Of a stretch of DNA of 64,000 nucleotides, positions 53,196 through 61,329 are shown piece after piece. The stretch's first letter is position 1. Every line of letters starts with the position of its first letter. The notes under the pieces are model-generated. The model was not told where the DNA came from, did not search any database, and saw only the letters and a list, made by a program, of their open reading frames with translations. The position numbers and the translations under genes were made by a program. Source of the stretch: Arthrobacter globiformis (GTDB lineage: Bacteria; Actinomycetota; Actinomycetes; Actinomycetales; Micrococcaceae); NCBI RefSeq assembly GCF_003261175.1, contig NZ_QLNP01000098.1, positions 369,478 through 433,477 of the forward strand. The letters are read 5' to 3'.

Positions 53196-54446
53196 TTAAG
53201 CGGCGTCCTCTTCCTCCACGGCCGCCCGCAGCTCGGCGGGTCCCGGTTCCGTGCCCTGCAGTTCCGGGGCTGCGACGGAACGCGGCGTGACCTGCACAGC
53301 CGGCGGCGTGACCAGTCCGCTGGTGTCCAGCGCGTTCAGTTTCCGCGCGGTGGGAAGCACCCGTGCCTCCAGCGTGCCGACCATCGCGTTGTAGCGGTCC
53401 ACCGAGCTCTTCAGCGCGGACCCCAACTTGCCGACGTTGTCCCCGAGCGTGCCCATGCGCTCGTACAGCTGCCGGGCAAGTTCGAAGAGCTCCCGTGCAC
53501 TGTCCGTGAGAACGTCCTGGCGCCACGTGAACGCCACCGATTTGAGCACCGCGAGCAGTGTGCCGGGGGACGCAAGCACCACATTCCTGGACAAGGCGTG
53601 ATCCAGGAGCGCGGGATCGGCGGAGAGAGCGGCGGCGAGGATGGACTCGGCCGGGACGAAACAGATCACCAGCTCCGGCGAGTTCCCCGAAATGTCCCAG
53701 TACTTCTTGGTGCTGAGGGCGTCCACGTGGGACTTCAGCGCCTTGGCGTGTGCCGCCATGAGGTTTTGCAATGCCGCCTGGCTGAGCCCGGGCTTGTCGC
53801 CGGCCGACTGCCCCAGCTCCTGAGCCTCAAGGTAGGCGGACAGGGGGACCTTGGCGTCGACAACGAGCTGCTTGTCACCCGGCAGCTGGACCACAAGGTC
53901 CGGGCGGACGGCGGCCTCGGCGCCTGACGTGCCGTGCTGCTGCTCATGGAAATCGACATGCCGCATCATGCCGGCCGCCTCCACAACACGGCGCAGCTGC
54001 ACTTCGCCCCACTGGCCGCGTGCGCTGTTCGACCGGAGCGCCGACTCAAGGGCATGCGTGGAGCGCATCAGCTGCTCGTCCGTGAGTCGGGCTTCCTGCA
54101 GTTGCTGGGCCAGCTGCCCGTACTGTTCGAGCCGGTCCCGTTCCAGCAGGGATACCTGCTGCTGCACCGCCGTCAGCTTCTCAGCCACCGGCGCCAGGGC
54201 CCGAAGTACGCTTCCATCCTGCTCACGCGACATGCCCAGCTCCCGGTTCTGGGCCGACAGGAGCCTCCGCTCGGCGTCCGCGGCAGCAAACTGGGCGCTG
54301 ACTTCCGAAAGCCGCTGCGAAACGCCGTCGAAATCCGCTTCCAAGGCGGCGCTCCGCCGGCGCAACACCACGTATACCGCGGCGGCGCCCGACACGGCGC
54401 CCAGCAACAGCATCAAAAGGGCCAGAATGACTGCAAAAGGTTCCAT
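53196..54446 (-). CDS. rmuC: DNA recombination protein RmuC
   Basis: 416 residues. An N-terminal membrane helix (AVILALLMLLLGAVSGAAAV) and a long coiled coil (about 35-130) precede the RmuC domain, with ARGQWGEVQLRRVVEAAGMM, PDLVVQLPGDKQLVVDAKVP and ELVICFVPAESILAAAL. RmuC limits recombination at inverted repeats; the domain is a nuclease-like fold. ATG 54446 is preceded on the minus strand by CACAGT and six bases. It ends opposite ispH. Confidence 0.93.
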   Translation of the reverse strand: MEPFAVILALLMLLLGAVSGAAAVYVVLRRRSAALEADFDGVSQRLSEVSAQFAAADAERRLLSAQNRELGMSREQDGSVLRALAPVAEKLTAVQQQVSLLERDRLEQYGQLAQQLQEARLTDEQLMRSTHALESALRSNSARGQWGEVQLRRVVEAAGMMRHVDFHEQQHGTSGAEAAVRPDLVVQLPGDKQLVVDAKVPLSAYLEAQELGQSAGDKPGLSQAALQNLMAAHAKALKSHVDALSTKKYWDISGNSPELVICFVPAESILAAALSADPALLDHALSRNVVLASPGTLLAVLKSVAFTWRQDVLTDSARELFELARQLYERMGTLGDNVGKLGSALKSSVDRYNAMVGTLEARVLPTARKLNALDTSGLVTPPAVQVTPRSVAAPELQGTEPGPAELRAAVEEEDAA

Positions 54447-54458
54447 GCCTTCACTGTG
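54447..54458 (-). promoter_or_regulatory. Possible leaderless promoter of rmuC
   Basis: On the minus strand CACAGT (54458-54453), six bases (GAAGGC), then ATG 54446. The spacer is identical to that of the MFS gene at 36815. Confidence 0.35.
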
Positions 54459-54522
54459 GCACGGGGCTGTGACATTTATTGGAAAGGCAACAGCCCGGCA
54501 CGGGATGCGGGGGCCGAACAGG

Positions 54523-54536
54523 TAGAATCAATGTCC
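54523..54536 (+). promoter_or_regulatory. Leaderless promoter of ychF
   Basis: TAGAAT at 54523-54528, eight bases, then GTG 54537. An ATG at 54531 is too close to the hexamer to be transcribed with a leader. Confidence 0.5.
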
Positions 54537-55622
54537 GTGGCTCTTACTATTGGCATCGTCGGACTGCCCAACGTCGGCAAATCAACTCTTTTCAACGCAC
54601 TGACCCGCAACCAGGTCCTGGCCGCGAACTATCCGTTCGCCACCATCGAACCCAATGTCGGTGTCGTGAACCTGCCCGACCCCAGGCTCCAGCAGCTCGC
54701 CGGAATCTTCGGCTCGCAGCGCGTACTGCCCGCGGCTGTCTCCTTCGTCGACATCGCCGGCATCGTCAAGGGCGCCTCCGAAGGGGAAGGCCTGGGCAAC
54801 CAGTTCCTCGCCAACATCCGTGAAGCGGAAGCCATCGCCGAGGTGGTGCGCGTCTTCGACGACCCCGACGTCATCCACGTCGACGGCAAGGTCGACCCCC
54901 GCTCGGACATGGAAACCATCAACACCGAGCTGATCCTCGCCGATCTGCAGACCATCGAGAAGGCCATTCCCCGGATCGAAAAAGAGGTCAAGATCAAGAA
55001 GCGCGAGGCCGCGGAACTCGCTGCCATCAAGGCCGCGCAGGCCGTGCTGGAGCGCGGTGACACCATTTACTCCTCCGTCACGAGCGACAAGCTGGAGATG
55101 GAGCACCTTAAGGAGCTCAGCCTTCTGACGGCCAAGCCCTTCATCTACGTGTTCAACGCGGACGAAGGAATTCTCGGCAGCGAGGAGAAGCAGGCCGAGC
55201 TGCGCGCGATGGTTGCGCCGGCCGACTGCATCTTCCTGGACGCCAAGCTCGAGTCGGACCTCGTGGAACTGGACGAGGCCGAGGCGCGTGAAATGCTCGA
55301 AATGAACGGGCAGGACGAATCCGGGCTGGACCAGCTAGCCCGCGTCGGGTTCCACACGCTGGGGCTGCAGACCTACCTCACGGCCGGGCCCAAGGAGGCG
55401 CGGGCGTGGACCATCCACCAGGGGGACACCGCCCCGCAGGCAGCCGGCGTCATCCACTCGGATTTCCAGCGCGGCTTCATCAAGGCGGAGGTCGTCTCCT
55501 TCGAGGACCTCATCGACGCCGGTTCCATGGCGGAGGCCAAATCGCGGGGCAAGGTCCGCATTGAGGGCAAGGAATACGTCATGTCCGACGGCGATGTGGT
55601 GGAGTTCCGCTTCAACGTGTGA
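54537..55622 (+). CDS. ychF: Redox-regulated ATPase YchF (OBG family)
   Basis: 361 residues. A universally conserved P-loop protein that binds ATP and 50S subunits. G1 is [12 protein letters not shown], the switch [13 protein letters not shown]-like segment reads [17 protein letters not shown], then [20 protein letters not shown]; the TGS domain lies at the C-terminus. G4 reads NADEG, as in YchF proteins that use ATP. The start was set at GTG 54537 by the promoter; ATG 54531 would add two residues (MSVAL instead of MAL). A terminator follows. Confidence 0.95.
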   Translation: MALTIGIVGLPNVGKSTLFNALTRNQVLAANYPFATIEPNVGVVNLPDPRLQQLAGIFGSQRVLPAAVSFVDIAGIVKGASEGEGLGNQFLANIREAEAIAEVVRVFDDPDVIHVDGKVDPRSDMETINTELILADLQTIEKAIPRIEKEVKIKKREAAELAAIKAAQAVLERGDTIYSSVTSDKLEMEHLKELSLLTAKPFIYVFNADEGILGSEEKQAELRAMVAPADCIFLDAKLESDLVELDEAEAREMLEMNGQDESGLDQLARVGFHTLGLQTYLTAGPKEARAWTIHQGDTAPQAAGVIHSDFQRGFIKAEVVSFEDLIDAGSMAEAKSRGKVRIEGKEYVMSDGDVVEFRFNV

Positions 55623-55660
55623 GTTTGCGCTGAGCTACTCAGTGATTGAGTATTAACGGC

Positions 55661-55693
55661 AAAAAGCCCCGGTCCTGTGGATCGGGGCTTTTT
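55661..55693 (+). terminator. Rho-independent terminator of ychF
   Basis: AAAAAGCCCCG (55661-55671) pairs with CGGGGCTTTTT (55683-55693); A and T tracts allow both directions. Confidence 0.9.
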
Positions 55694-55948
55694 CTGTGAT
55701 TGGTTCCTCTACCCTTCGTGCAACATGGCGTCAAGGAAAAAGGGGGCGGACTTTTCACACGGCAACAGCTTGGTTGCATCTCGATAACAACCTTTACTGA
55801 GGGACAACTTTCGGACCGCGGGTGGCGGGTTCGGGTCTAGGCTACTTGTCATGTGAGACTCGCCACATCTCACTGGGGGGATGTGGCGGGTCTGGCCGGC
55901 GCCCACAGCGAAGGTCCTTTCCACACTCACAGAAACATAGGAGGCGGA

Positions 55949-57727
55949 ATGCGAGTCAGTCGTATTTCCAAAGCAGTAGGCGTTGCAGCCGCGGCTGCAT
56001 TGGCGCTCAGCGCCTGCGCGAGCACCAATGGCGGGACAACCCCGTCCAGTAATGCGGCCGGCAAGCAGGGGGGAACAGCCACTGTAGTTGAGGTCAACGC
56101 GTTCAACACCTTCAACCCCAACACGGCCGATGGCAACACTGACATCAACTCGAAGGTCAGCTACGCCACGCACTCCGGGTTCTACTACATCGACAACCAG
56201 CTGAACATTGTCCACAACGACAAGTTCGGCAAGATGGAAAAGACGTCCGACGATCCGCTGACCGTCAAGTACACCATCAACGAAGGCGTGAAGTGGTCGG
56301 ACGGCACGCCCGTCACCGCAGCTGACCTGCTCCTGCAGTGGGCAGCCTTCTCCGGGTACTACAACGACGCCGACGCCGAGGGCAAGGCGGGAACGTCCTA
56401 CTTCTCCTACGCCGGCGACCCCACTGGTCTGGCGCTCACCGATTTCCCCGAAATCGGCGACAACAACCGCTCCATGACCATCAAGTACTCCAAGCCGTTC
56501 GCTGACTGGGAGATCGCACTGGGCGGACCGGGCATTGACATCCCTGCCCACGTCCTGGCCAAGAAGGCCGGGCTGGCCGACACGCAGGCCTTCATCGACC
56601 ACCTCAAGAGCATGCCGCGCGGCGACGCCAAGGCGCCCAAGGCCGCTGACGCCAAGCTCAAGGCCATGTCCGACATGTGGAACACCGGCTTCGACTCCAA
56701 GACCCTGCCGAGCGATCCGAGCCTATTCCTCTCCAACGGCCCGTTCGTTGTCCAGAGCATCAACCAGGACCAGTCCCTGACCATGGTCCGCAACAAGGAC
56801 TACAACTGGGGCCCCGAGGCAAAGCTGGACGAGATCACCGTCCGCTACATCGGTTCCTCCCCGGCCCAGGTCCAGGCGCTGAAGAATGGCGAAGCCGACA
56901 TTATCGCCCCGCAGGCTTCGGCTGACACCCTCGATCAGCTCAAGGCGCTCGAGAGCCAGGGTGTCACGGTCGAGCAGGGCAACCAGCTCTCCTACGACCA
57001 CATCGACCTGAACTACTCGGGACCGTTCGCCGAGAAGAATGTCCGTGAGGCATTCATGAAGACGGTTCCGCGCAAGGACATCGTTGACAAGATCATCAAG
57101 AAGCTCGACCCCGAGGCAAAGCCCCTGGATTCGCAGCTGTTCGTTCCCGCGCAGCCGGCCTACGACGCCTCCGTCCAGGCCAACGGTTCCTCGTCCTACG
57201 CCGATGCAGATGTTGACGGCGCCAAGAAGCTCCTGAACGGTGCGACCCCCGAGGTCCGCATCATGTACAACAAGGACAACCCGAACCGTGTGGACGCGTT
57301 CTCGCTCATCCGCGAGTCCGCAACCAAGGCTGGCTTCAAGATTGTCGACGGCGGACTTGGCGCCTCTGACTGGGGGAAGGCCCTCGGCAAGGGCGGCTAC
57401 GACGCCACCATCTTCGGCTGGATCAACCCTGGCGTCGGAGTTTCCGGCGTGCCGCAGATCTTCCGCACCGGCAACGGTTCCAACTTCAACAAGTTCAGCG
57501 ATCCTGAAGCCGACAAGCTCATGGACGAGCTCATTGTGACGACTGACCGCAGCAAGCAGGATGAACTGATCAAGCAGATCGACAAGAAGATCTGGGACTC
57601 GGCCTACGGCCTCCCGCTGTTCCAGTCCGTTGGTGTTGACGCCTACAGCGACCGCATCACCGGCGTGAAGTTCATGCCGAACCAGACGGGCGTCTGGTGG
57701 AACTTCTGGGAGTGGGCCGAGAAGTAA
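55949..57727 (+). CDS. Peptide/solute ABC transporter substrate-binding lipoprotein (family 5)
   Basis: 592 residues. The signal ends at LALSACAST (Cys 23). The mature part is a long SBP_bac_5 protein: KYTINEGVKWSDGTPVTAAD and DHIDLNYSGPFAEKNVREAF are family marks. It binds oligopeptides or related solutes for a Dpp-type importer. AGGAGG lies five bases before ATG 55949. A hairpin after the gene likely lowers transcription into the permeases. Confidence 0.9.
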   Translation: MRVSRISKAVGVAAAAALALSACASTNGGTTPSSNAAGKQGGTATVVEVNAFNTFNPNTADGNTDINSKVSYATHSGFYYIDNQLNIVHNDKFGKMEKTSDDPLTVKYTINEGVKWSDGTPVTAADLLLQWAAFSGYYNDADAEGKAGTSYFSYAGDPTGLALTDFPEIGDNNRSMTIKYSKPFADWEIALGGPGIDIPAHVLAKKAGLADTQAFIDHLKSMPRGDAKAPKAADAKLKAMSDMWNTGFDSKTLPSDPSLFLSNGPFVVQSINQDQSLTMVRNKDYNWGPEAKLDEITVRYIGSSPAQVQALKNGEADIIAPQASADTLDQLKALESQGVTVEQGNQLSYDHIDLNYSGPFAEKNVREAFMKTVPRKDIVDKIIKKLDPEAKPLDSQLFVPAQPAYDASVQANGSSSYADADVDGAKKLLNGATPEVRIMYNKDNPNRVDAFSLIRESATKAGFKIVDGGLGASDWGKALGKGGYDATIFGWINPGVGVSGVPQIFRTGNGSNFNKFSDPEADKLMDELIVTTDRSKQDELIKQIDKKIWDSAYGLPLFQSVGVDAYSDRITGVKFMPNQTGVWWNFWEWAEK

Positions 57728-57758
57728 GCCCGTGCCACGAAGTTCAACCAGCTAGGTG

Positions 57759-57793
57759 AGGCGCCGGGACCATGCACCACGGTCCCGGCGCCT
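57759..57793 (+). terminator. Hairpin between substrate-binding and permease genes
   Basis: Perfect 13-bp stem AGGCGCCGGGACC with its complement and a 9-base loop, 31 bases after the stop. No T-tract; probably a partial terminator or 3' stabiliser, giving more binding protein than permease. Confidence 0.6.
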
Positions 57794-57905
57794 TGCAGCG
57801 CCATCTCTCGGCAGTGCCTGTGTTGGCAGCACAAGCAGTAAGGCGCCGCCAAACCTGCGACCGGTCCGGGCGATCCCCGGGCCCGAATCCTGAGGTTCTA
57901 TCACA

Positions 57906-59447
57906 ATGGTGACCTACATAGTCCGGCGGCTTGTCACCGCCGCACTCATCCTTTTGGGCGCGTCCTTCCTGGTGTATCTGCTGACCGCAGCATCAGGCGA
58001 CCCGCTCGCAGAGTTCCGTGCCAGCAGCGCGCCGAACAAGCAGCAGCTCATGGACTCGAGGTCCGCGCTGCTGGACCTCGATACGCCGGCGCCCGTGCGG
58101 TACTTCAAATGGCTCGGCGGTGCGGCCCAGTGCCTAGTGCCGTTCACCGGGTCCTGCAATCTCGGCAAGAACATCGCCGGCCAGCCCATTACGGACGCCC
58201 TCGGCCATGCACTTATTCAGACCCTGACGCTGGTCACCGGGGCCGCCGTCCTGGCCATCCTCGTGGGCATCACATTGGGCATCATCACCGCCCTGCGGCA
58301 GTACAGCACACTGGATTACGGCGTGACCTTCATGGCCTTCCTGTTCTTCTCCCTGCCGATCTTCTGGGTCGCCGTCCTGCTCAAGGAATTCGGCGCCATC
58401 GGCTTCAACAACTTCCTCCGCAACCCGGAGATTCCGCTGCCGGTCTGTCTCGGCATCGGCGCCGTCCTGGGTGCCGTGGCCCTGATCGTGGCTGGCGGCG
58501 ATGCCAGACGCAAGGTGATGACCGGCGGCATCGTCTTCGCCGCCGTCGCCGCGGTCCTCATCTACTTCTCCGTGACCCAGTGGTTCAAGACGCCGGGCCT
58601 GGGCCCGGTGGTCATCGCCATCGCCGGGGTAGGCATCGCCTTTGCCGTGACCCTGCTGACCGCAGGGCTCCGGAACCGCAAGGCGCTGCAGTCCGCCCTG
58701 ATCGCCGTGGGCGTGGGGCTGGTCCTCTATTTCGTGGTCCAGCCGCTGCTGAACCAGGCCACATTCCTGATGGTCGTGCTACTGGCGGTTGTCGCGGTCC
58801 TCATCGGCATGGCCATTGGCTACTTCATGGGCGGCTACGACCGCGGCCAGTCCATGCGCGCGGCGGCCATCACCTCCTTCCTGGTGGGCTTCCTCATCGT
58901 GCTCGACCGTTTCATGCAGGCCTGGCCCGCGTACTTCAACAACAGCAGGGTCCGGGGACGGCCGATTGCCACCATCGGCGCCGGCACGCCGAACATCGAA
59001 GGCGACTTCTGGATCCTCGGCCTGGATTCCTTCACGCACCTGATCCTCCCCACCACCGCGCTCATCCTCATCTCCCTCGCCGGCTACACCAGGTTCACCC
59101 GGGCCTCCATGCTGGAGATCATGAACATGGACTACATCCGGACGGCGCGGGCCAAAGGCCTGTCGGAACGGACTGTCGTCATGCGCCACGCTTTCCGCAA
59201 CGCCCTGATCCCGGTGGCTACCATCGTCGCCTTTGACATCGGCGGCCTGATCGGCGGGGCGGTGATCACCGAGACGGTCTTCTCCGTCCGGGGCATGGGG
59301 TTCCTGTTCCTGGACGGCATCCTGCACGTTGACCCCAACCCCGTCATGGGCGTCTTCATTTGCGTCGCCATCACGGCCATGGCGTTCAACCTCATCGCGG
59401 ACCTCGCCTACTCCGCACTGGATCCACGAGTAAGGGTGAAAGCATGA
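57906..59447 (+). CDS. DppB-type ABC permease with a large membrane insert
   Basis: 513 residues, against about 310-340 for normal DppB/OppB. The N-terminal part has the DppB start (MVTYIVRRLVTAALILLGAS, FLVYLLTAAS) and three helices to about residue 165. Residues about 176-345 contain several added helices, including CLGIGAVLGAVALIVAG, ALIAVGVGLVLYFVVQPLLN and MVVLLAVVAVLIGMAIGYFM. The normal C-terminal core then resumes with LPTTALILISLAGYTRFTRA and the EAA loop DYIRTARAKGLSERTVVMRH. ATG 57906 follows a GAGG. Function as channel subunit is secure; the role of the insert is unknown. Confidence 0.85.
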   Translation: MVTYIVRRLVTAALILLGASFLVYLLTAASGDPLAEFRASSAPNKQQLMDSRSALLDLDTPAPVRYFKWLGGAAQCLVPFTGSCNLGKNIAGQPITDALGHALIQTLTLVTGAAVLAILVGITLGIITALRQYSTLDYGVTFMAFLFFSLPIFWVAVLLKEFGAIGFNNFLRNPEIPLPVCLGIGAVLGAVALIVAGGDARRKVMTGGIVFAAVAAVLIYFSVTQWFKTPGLGPVVIAIAGVGIAFAVTLLTAGLRNRKALQSALIAVGVGLVLYFVVQPLLNQATFLMVVLLAVVAVLIGMAIGYFMGGYDRGQSMRAAAITSFLVGFLIVLDRFMQAWPAYFNNSRVRGRPIATIGAGTPNIEGDFWILGLDSFTHLILPTTALILISLAGYTRFTRASMLEIMNMDYIRTARAKGLSERTVVMRHAFRNALIPVATIVAFDIGGLIGGAVITETVFSVRGMGFLFLDGILHVDPNPVMGVFICVAITAMAFNLIADLAYSALDPRVRVKA

Positions 59448-60577
59448 GCCAGCCCAGCCAGCAGGACGAAATCATGGCGGAGGAGGCCGCCCTGCGGCAG
59501 GAAGCTGCCGGGATCGAGCCTGTCTCCGAAGCCCGGGGCCTGAGCCAGGGCCAGATCGTCCGCAAAAGGCTTCTTGGCCATTCCGGGGCGATCGTCGGCC
59601 TTGTGGTCTTCGCAATCATCTTCGTCATGGCCTTCACGTCCGTGGGGTACGCCGGGATCCCGGGCTGGTGGAAGTACACCCATGAGGCCGTCTCGCCGCT
59701 GGTCAACGACGGCACGCCCACGGCGTCGCTGTGGCCGCTGGCCTGGGGGGAGCATCCCTTCGGTCAGGACCGGATCGGGCGCGACCTCTTCGCCATGACC
59801 ATGCGCGGTGCCCAGCAGTCCATCACCATCATGGTGGTCATCGGCCTCATCGCCGGCCTGGTCGGTGTGGTGGTCGGGGCGCTGTCCGGCTACTTCCGGG
59901 GCTGGATGGAAGCCGTCCTGATGAGGCTCACCGACGTCATCATCATTGTTCCGGCGCTGCTCCTCGCCGCCGTCATGGCGCAGCTGGCAGGACGCCGGGA
60001 TGAAGGCAGCTGGTTTGCGTCCTTCGCCAGCAGCAACGGTGTCCTCGCGCTCGGCATCTTCCTGGGGCTGATCAGCTGGGTGGGCCTGGCGAGGCTCATG
60101 CGCGGCGAGTTCCTCACCCTGCGTGAGCGCGAGTTCGTCGATGCGGCGCGGATTTCCGGGGCCAGCAACGCCCGGATCATCTTCAAGCACATCCTGCCCA
60201 ATGCAGTGGGCGTGCTGATCGTCAACGTCACCCTCACCATGTCAGCGGCGATCCTTACCGAAACGGCCCTCAGCTACCTCGGCGTCGGCGTCAAGTCCCC
60301 GGACACCTCGCTGGGCCTGCTCATCTCGCAGAACCAGGAAGCCTTCGCCACCCGACCGTGGCTTTTCTGGTTCCCCGGGCTGTTCATCGTCCTCATCTGC
60401 CTCAGCATCAACTTCATTGGCGACGGCCTGCGGGACGCCTTCGACCCGAGGCAAAAGAAGTTTAACGCCAAGAAGGCCAAGGACGCCGACGCTGCCGTTC
60501 CCGAGAAGACGCCCGTGGCGGCCCTGGAGAGCAGGGCTGATGACGGCCGGACCGCCGGCGGGGACAGGGGAGCCTGA
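59444..60577 (+). CDS. DppC-type ABC permease
   Basis: 377 residues. An N-terminal soluble segment of about 45 residues precedes six helices, with GEHPFGQDRIGRDLFAMTMR (typical DppC), and the EAA loop REFVDAARISGASNARIIFK. Charged, Lys- and Ala-rich tail. ATG 59444 overlaps the DppB stop (ATGA), so a longer frame from 59360 is rejected. It pairs with the neighbouring DppB in the channel. Confidence 0.9.
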   Translation: MSQPSQQDEIMAEEAALRQEAAGIEPVSEARGLSQGQIVRKRLLGHSGAIVGLVVFAIIFVMAFTSVGYAGIPGWWKYTHEAVSPLVNDGTPTASLWPLAWGEHPFGQDRIGRDLFAMTMRGAQQSITIMVVIGLIAGLVGVVVGALSGYFRGWMEAVLMRLTDVIIIVPALLLAAVMAQLAGRRDEGSWFASFASSNGVLALGIFLGLISWVGLARLMRGEFLTLREREFVDAARISGASNARIIFKHILPNAVGVLIVNVTLTMSAAILTETALSYLGVGVKSPDTSLGLLISQNQEAFATRPWLFWFPGLFIVLICLSINFIGDGLRDAFDPRQKKFNAKKAKDADAAVPEKTPVAALESRADDGRTAGGDRGA

Positions 60578-60620
60578 CGTGCTGGTGGGATGCCGTGGGC
60601 GGGTGCAGCGGGCTGCCGGC

Positions 60621-61250
60621 CTACAGGGCGGCCACGCTCCAGTAGCTGAGCCCGAGAAGGATCAGGGTCGCGGCAGCTTCGCGCCAGCGGAACTTCACGC
60701 TGACCGGCGTGGCCTCGGCTGCTCCGGCATCAAGGAGCCCCGATTCGACCAGCTGCTGCCAGCGTCCGCGGACCAGCTGCGCGGCCTGCCCGGAGTCAGT
60801 GCTCTTGAGGTCGCCGGGGCGGACGGAGTTCCCAGGCCCGTACGTGCTGTCCGGCAGTCCCCTGAGGTCCTCCGGGCGGGCGTTGCGTCCGCCCCAGATG
60901 CCGGGTGCGGGAGCCGCCCAGGCCCCGTAGCTTCGGCCGGGCGTGACGAGGGTCAGCGCGTACCGGGTGTCCACCTGCACGAGCGCCGCCCACGGCACCG
61001 TGATGGCGCGGAACGGATTTTCTATGGTGACGCCGGCGTCGTGGACAACCACCGCCGGACGCCAGAACAGCAGCCAGCCCAGGTAGGCGATGAGCAGCAG
61101 CGGCGCGGCACCGGCCAGGGCGGGGAGCCCACCCGCCACCACCAGGCCGGCCAGCCCCGTGGCCGCCACACACCACGAGAAACCGGCAAACCATTTGTTG
61201 GTGCGCGCCTTGAAGATTGCGGCGTTTCCGGCATGCGGCACTGTGCTCAT
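60621..61250 (-). CDS. PH-domain membrane protein, antisense inside the Dpp operon
   Basis: 209 residues. Two hydrophobic segments near the N-terminus (GFSWCVAATGLAGLVVAGGL and LPALAGAAPLLLIAYLGWLL) precede a bacterial PH-like domain, with VVVHDAGVTIENPFRAITVP and WAALVQVDTRYALTLVTPGR. A C-terminal helix closes it. It is encoded against the transport operon, between dppC and the ATPase gene, and could be transcribed through the operon. Function unknown. Confidence 0.7.
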   Translation of the reverse strand: MSTVPHAGNAAIFKARTNKWFAGFSWCVAATGLAGLVVAGGLPALAGAAPLLLIAYLGWLLFWRPAVVVHDAGVTIENPFRAITVPWAALVQVDTRYALTLVTPGRSYGAWAAPAPGIWGGRNARPEDLRGLPDSTYGPGNSVRPGDLKSTDSGQAAQLVRGRWQQLVESGLLDAGAAEATPVSVKFRWREAAATLILLGLSYWSVAAL

Positions 61251-61329
61251 GCCCCCAATAATTCAGTATTCCCGGCCGCAGCACTAATCTCAGCTGCTCC
61301 GCTGGCCCGGGTGGAAGGAAAACCCCAAC

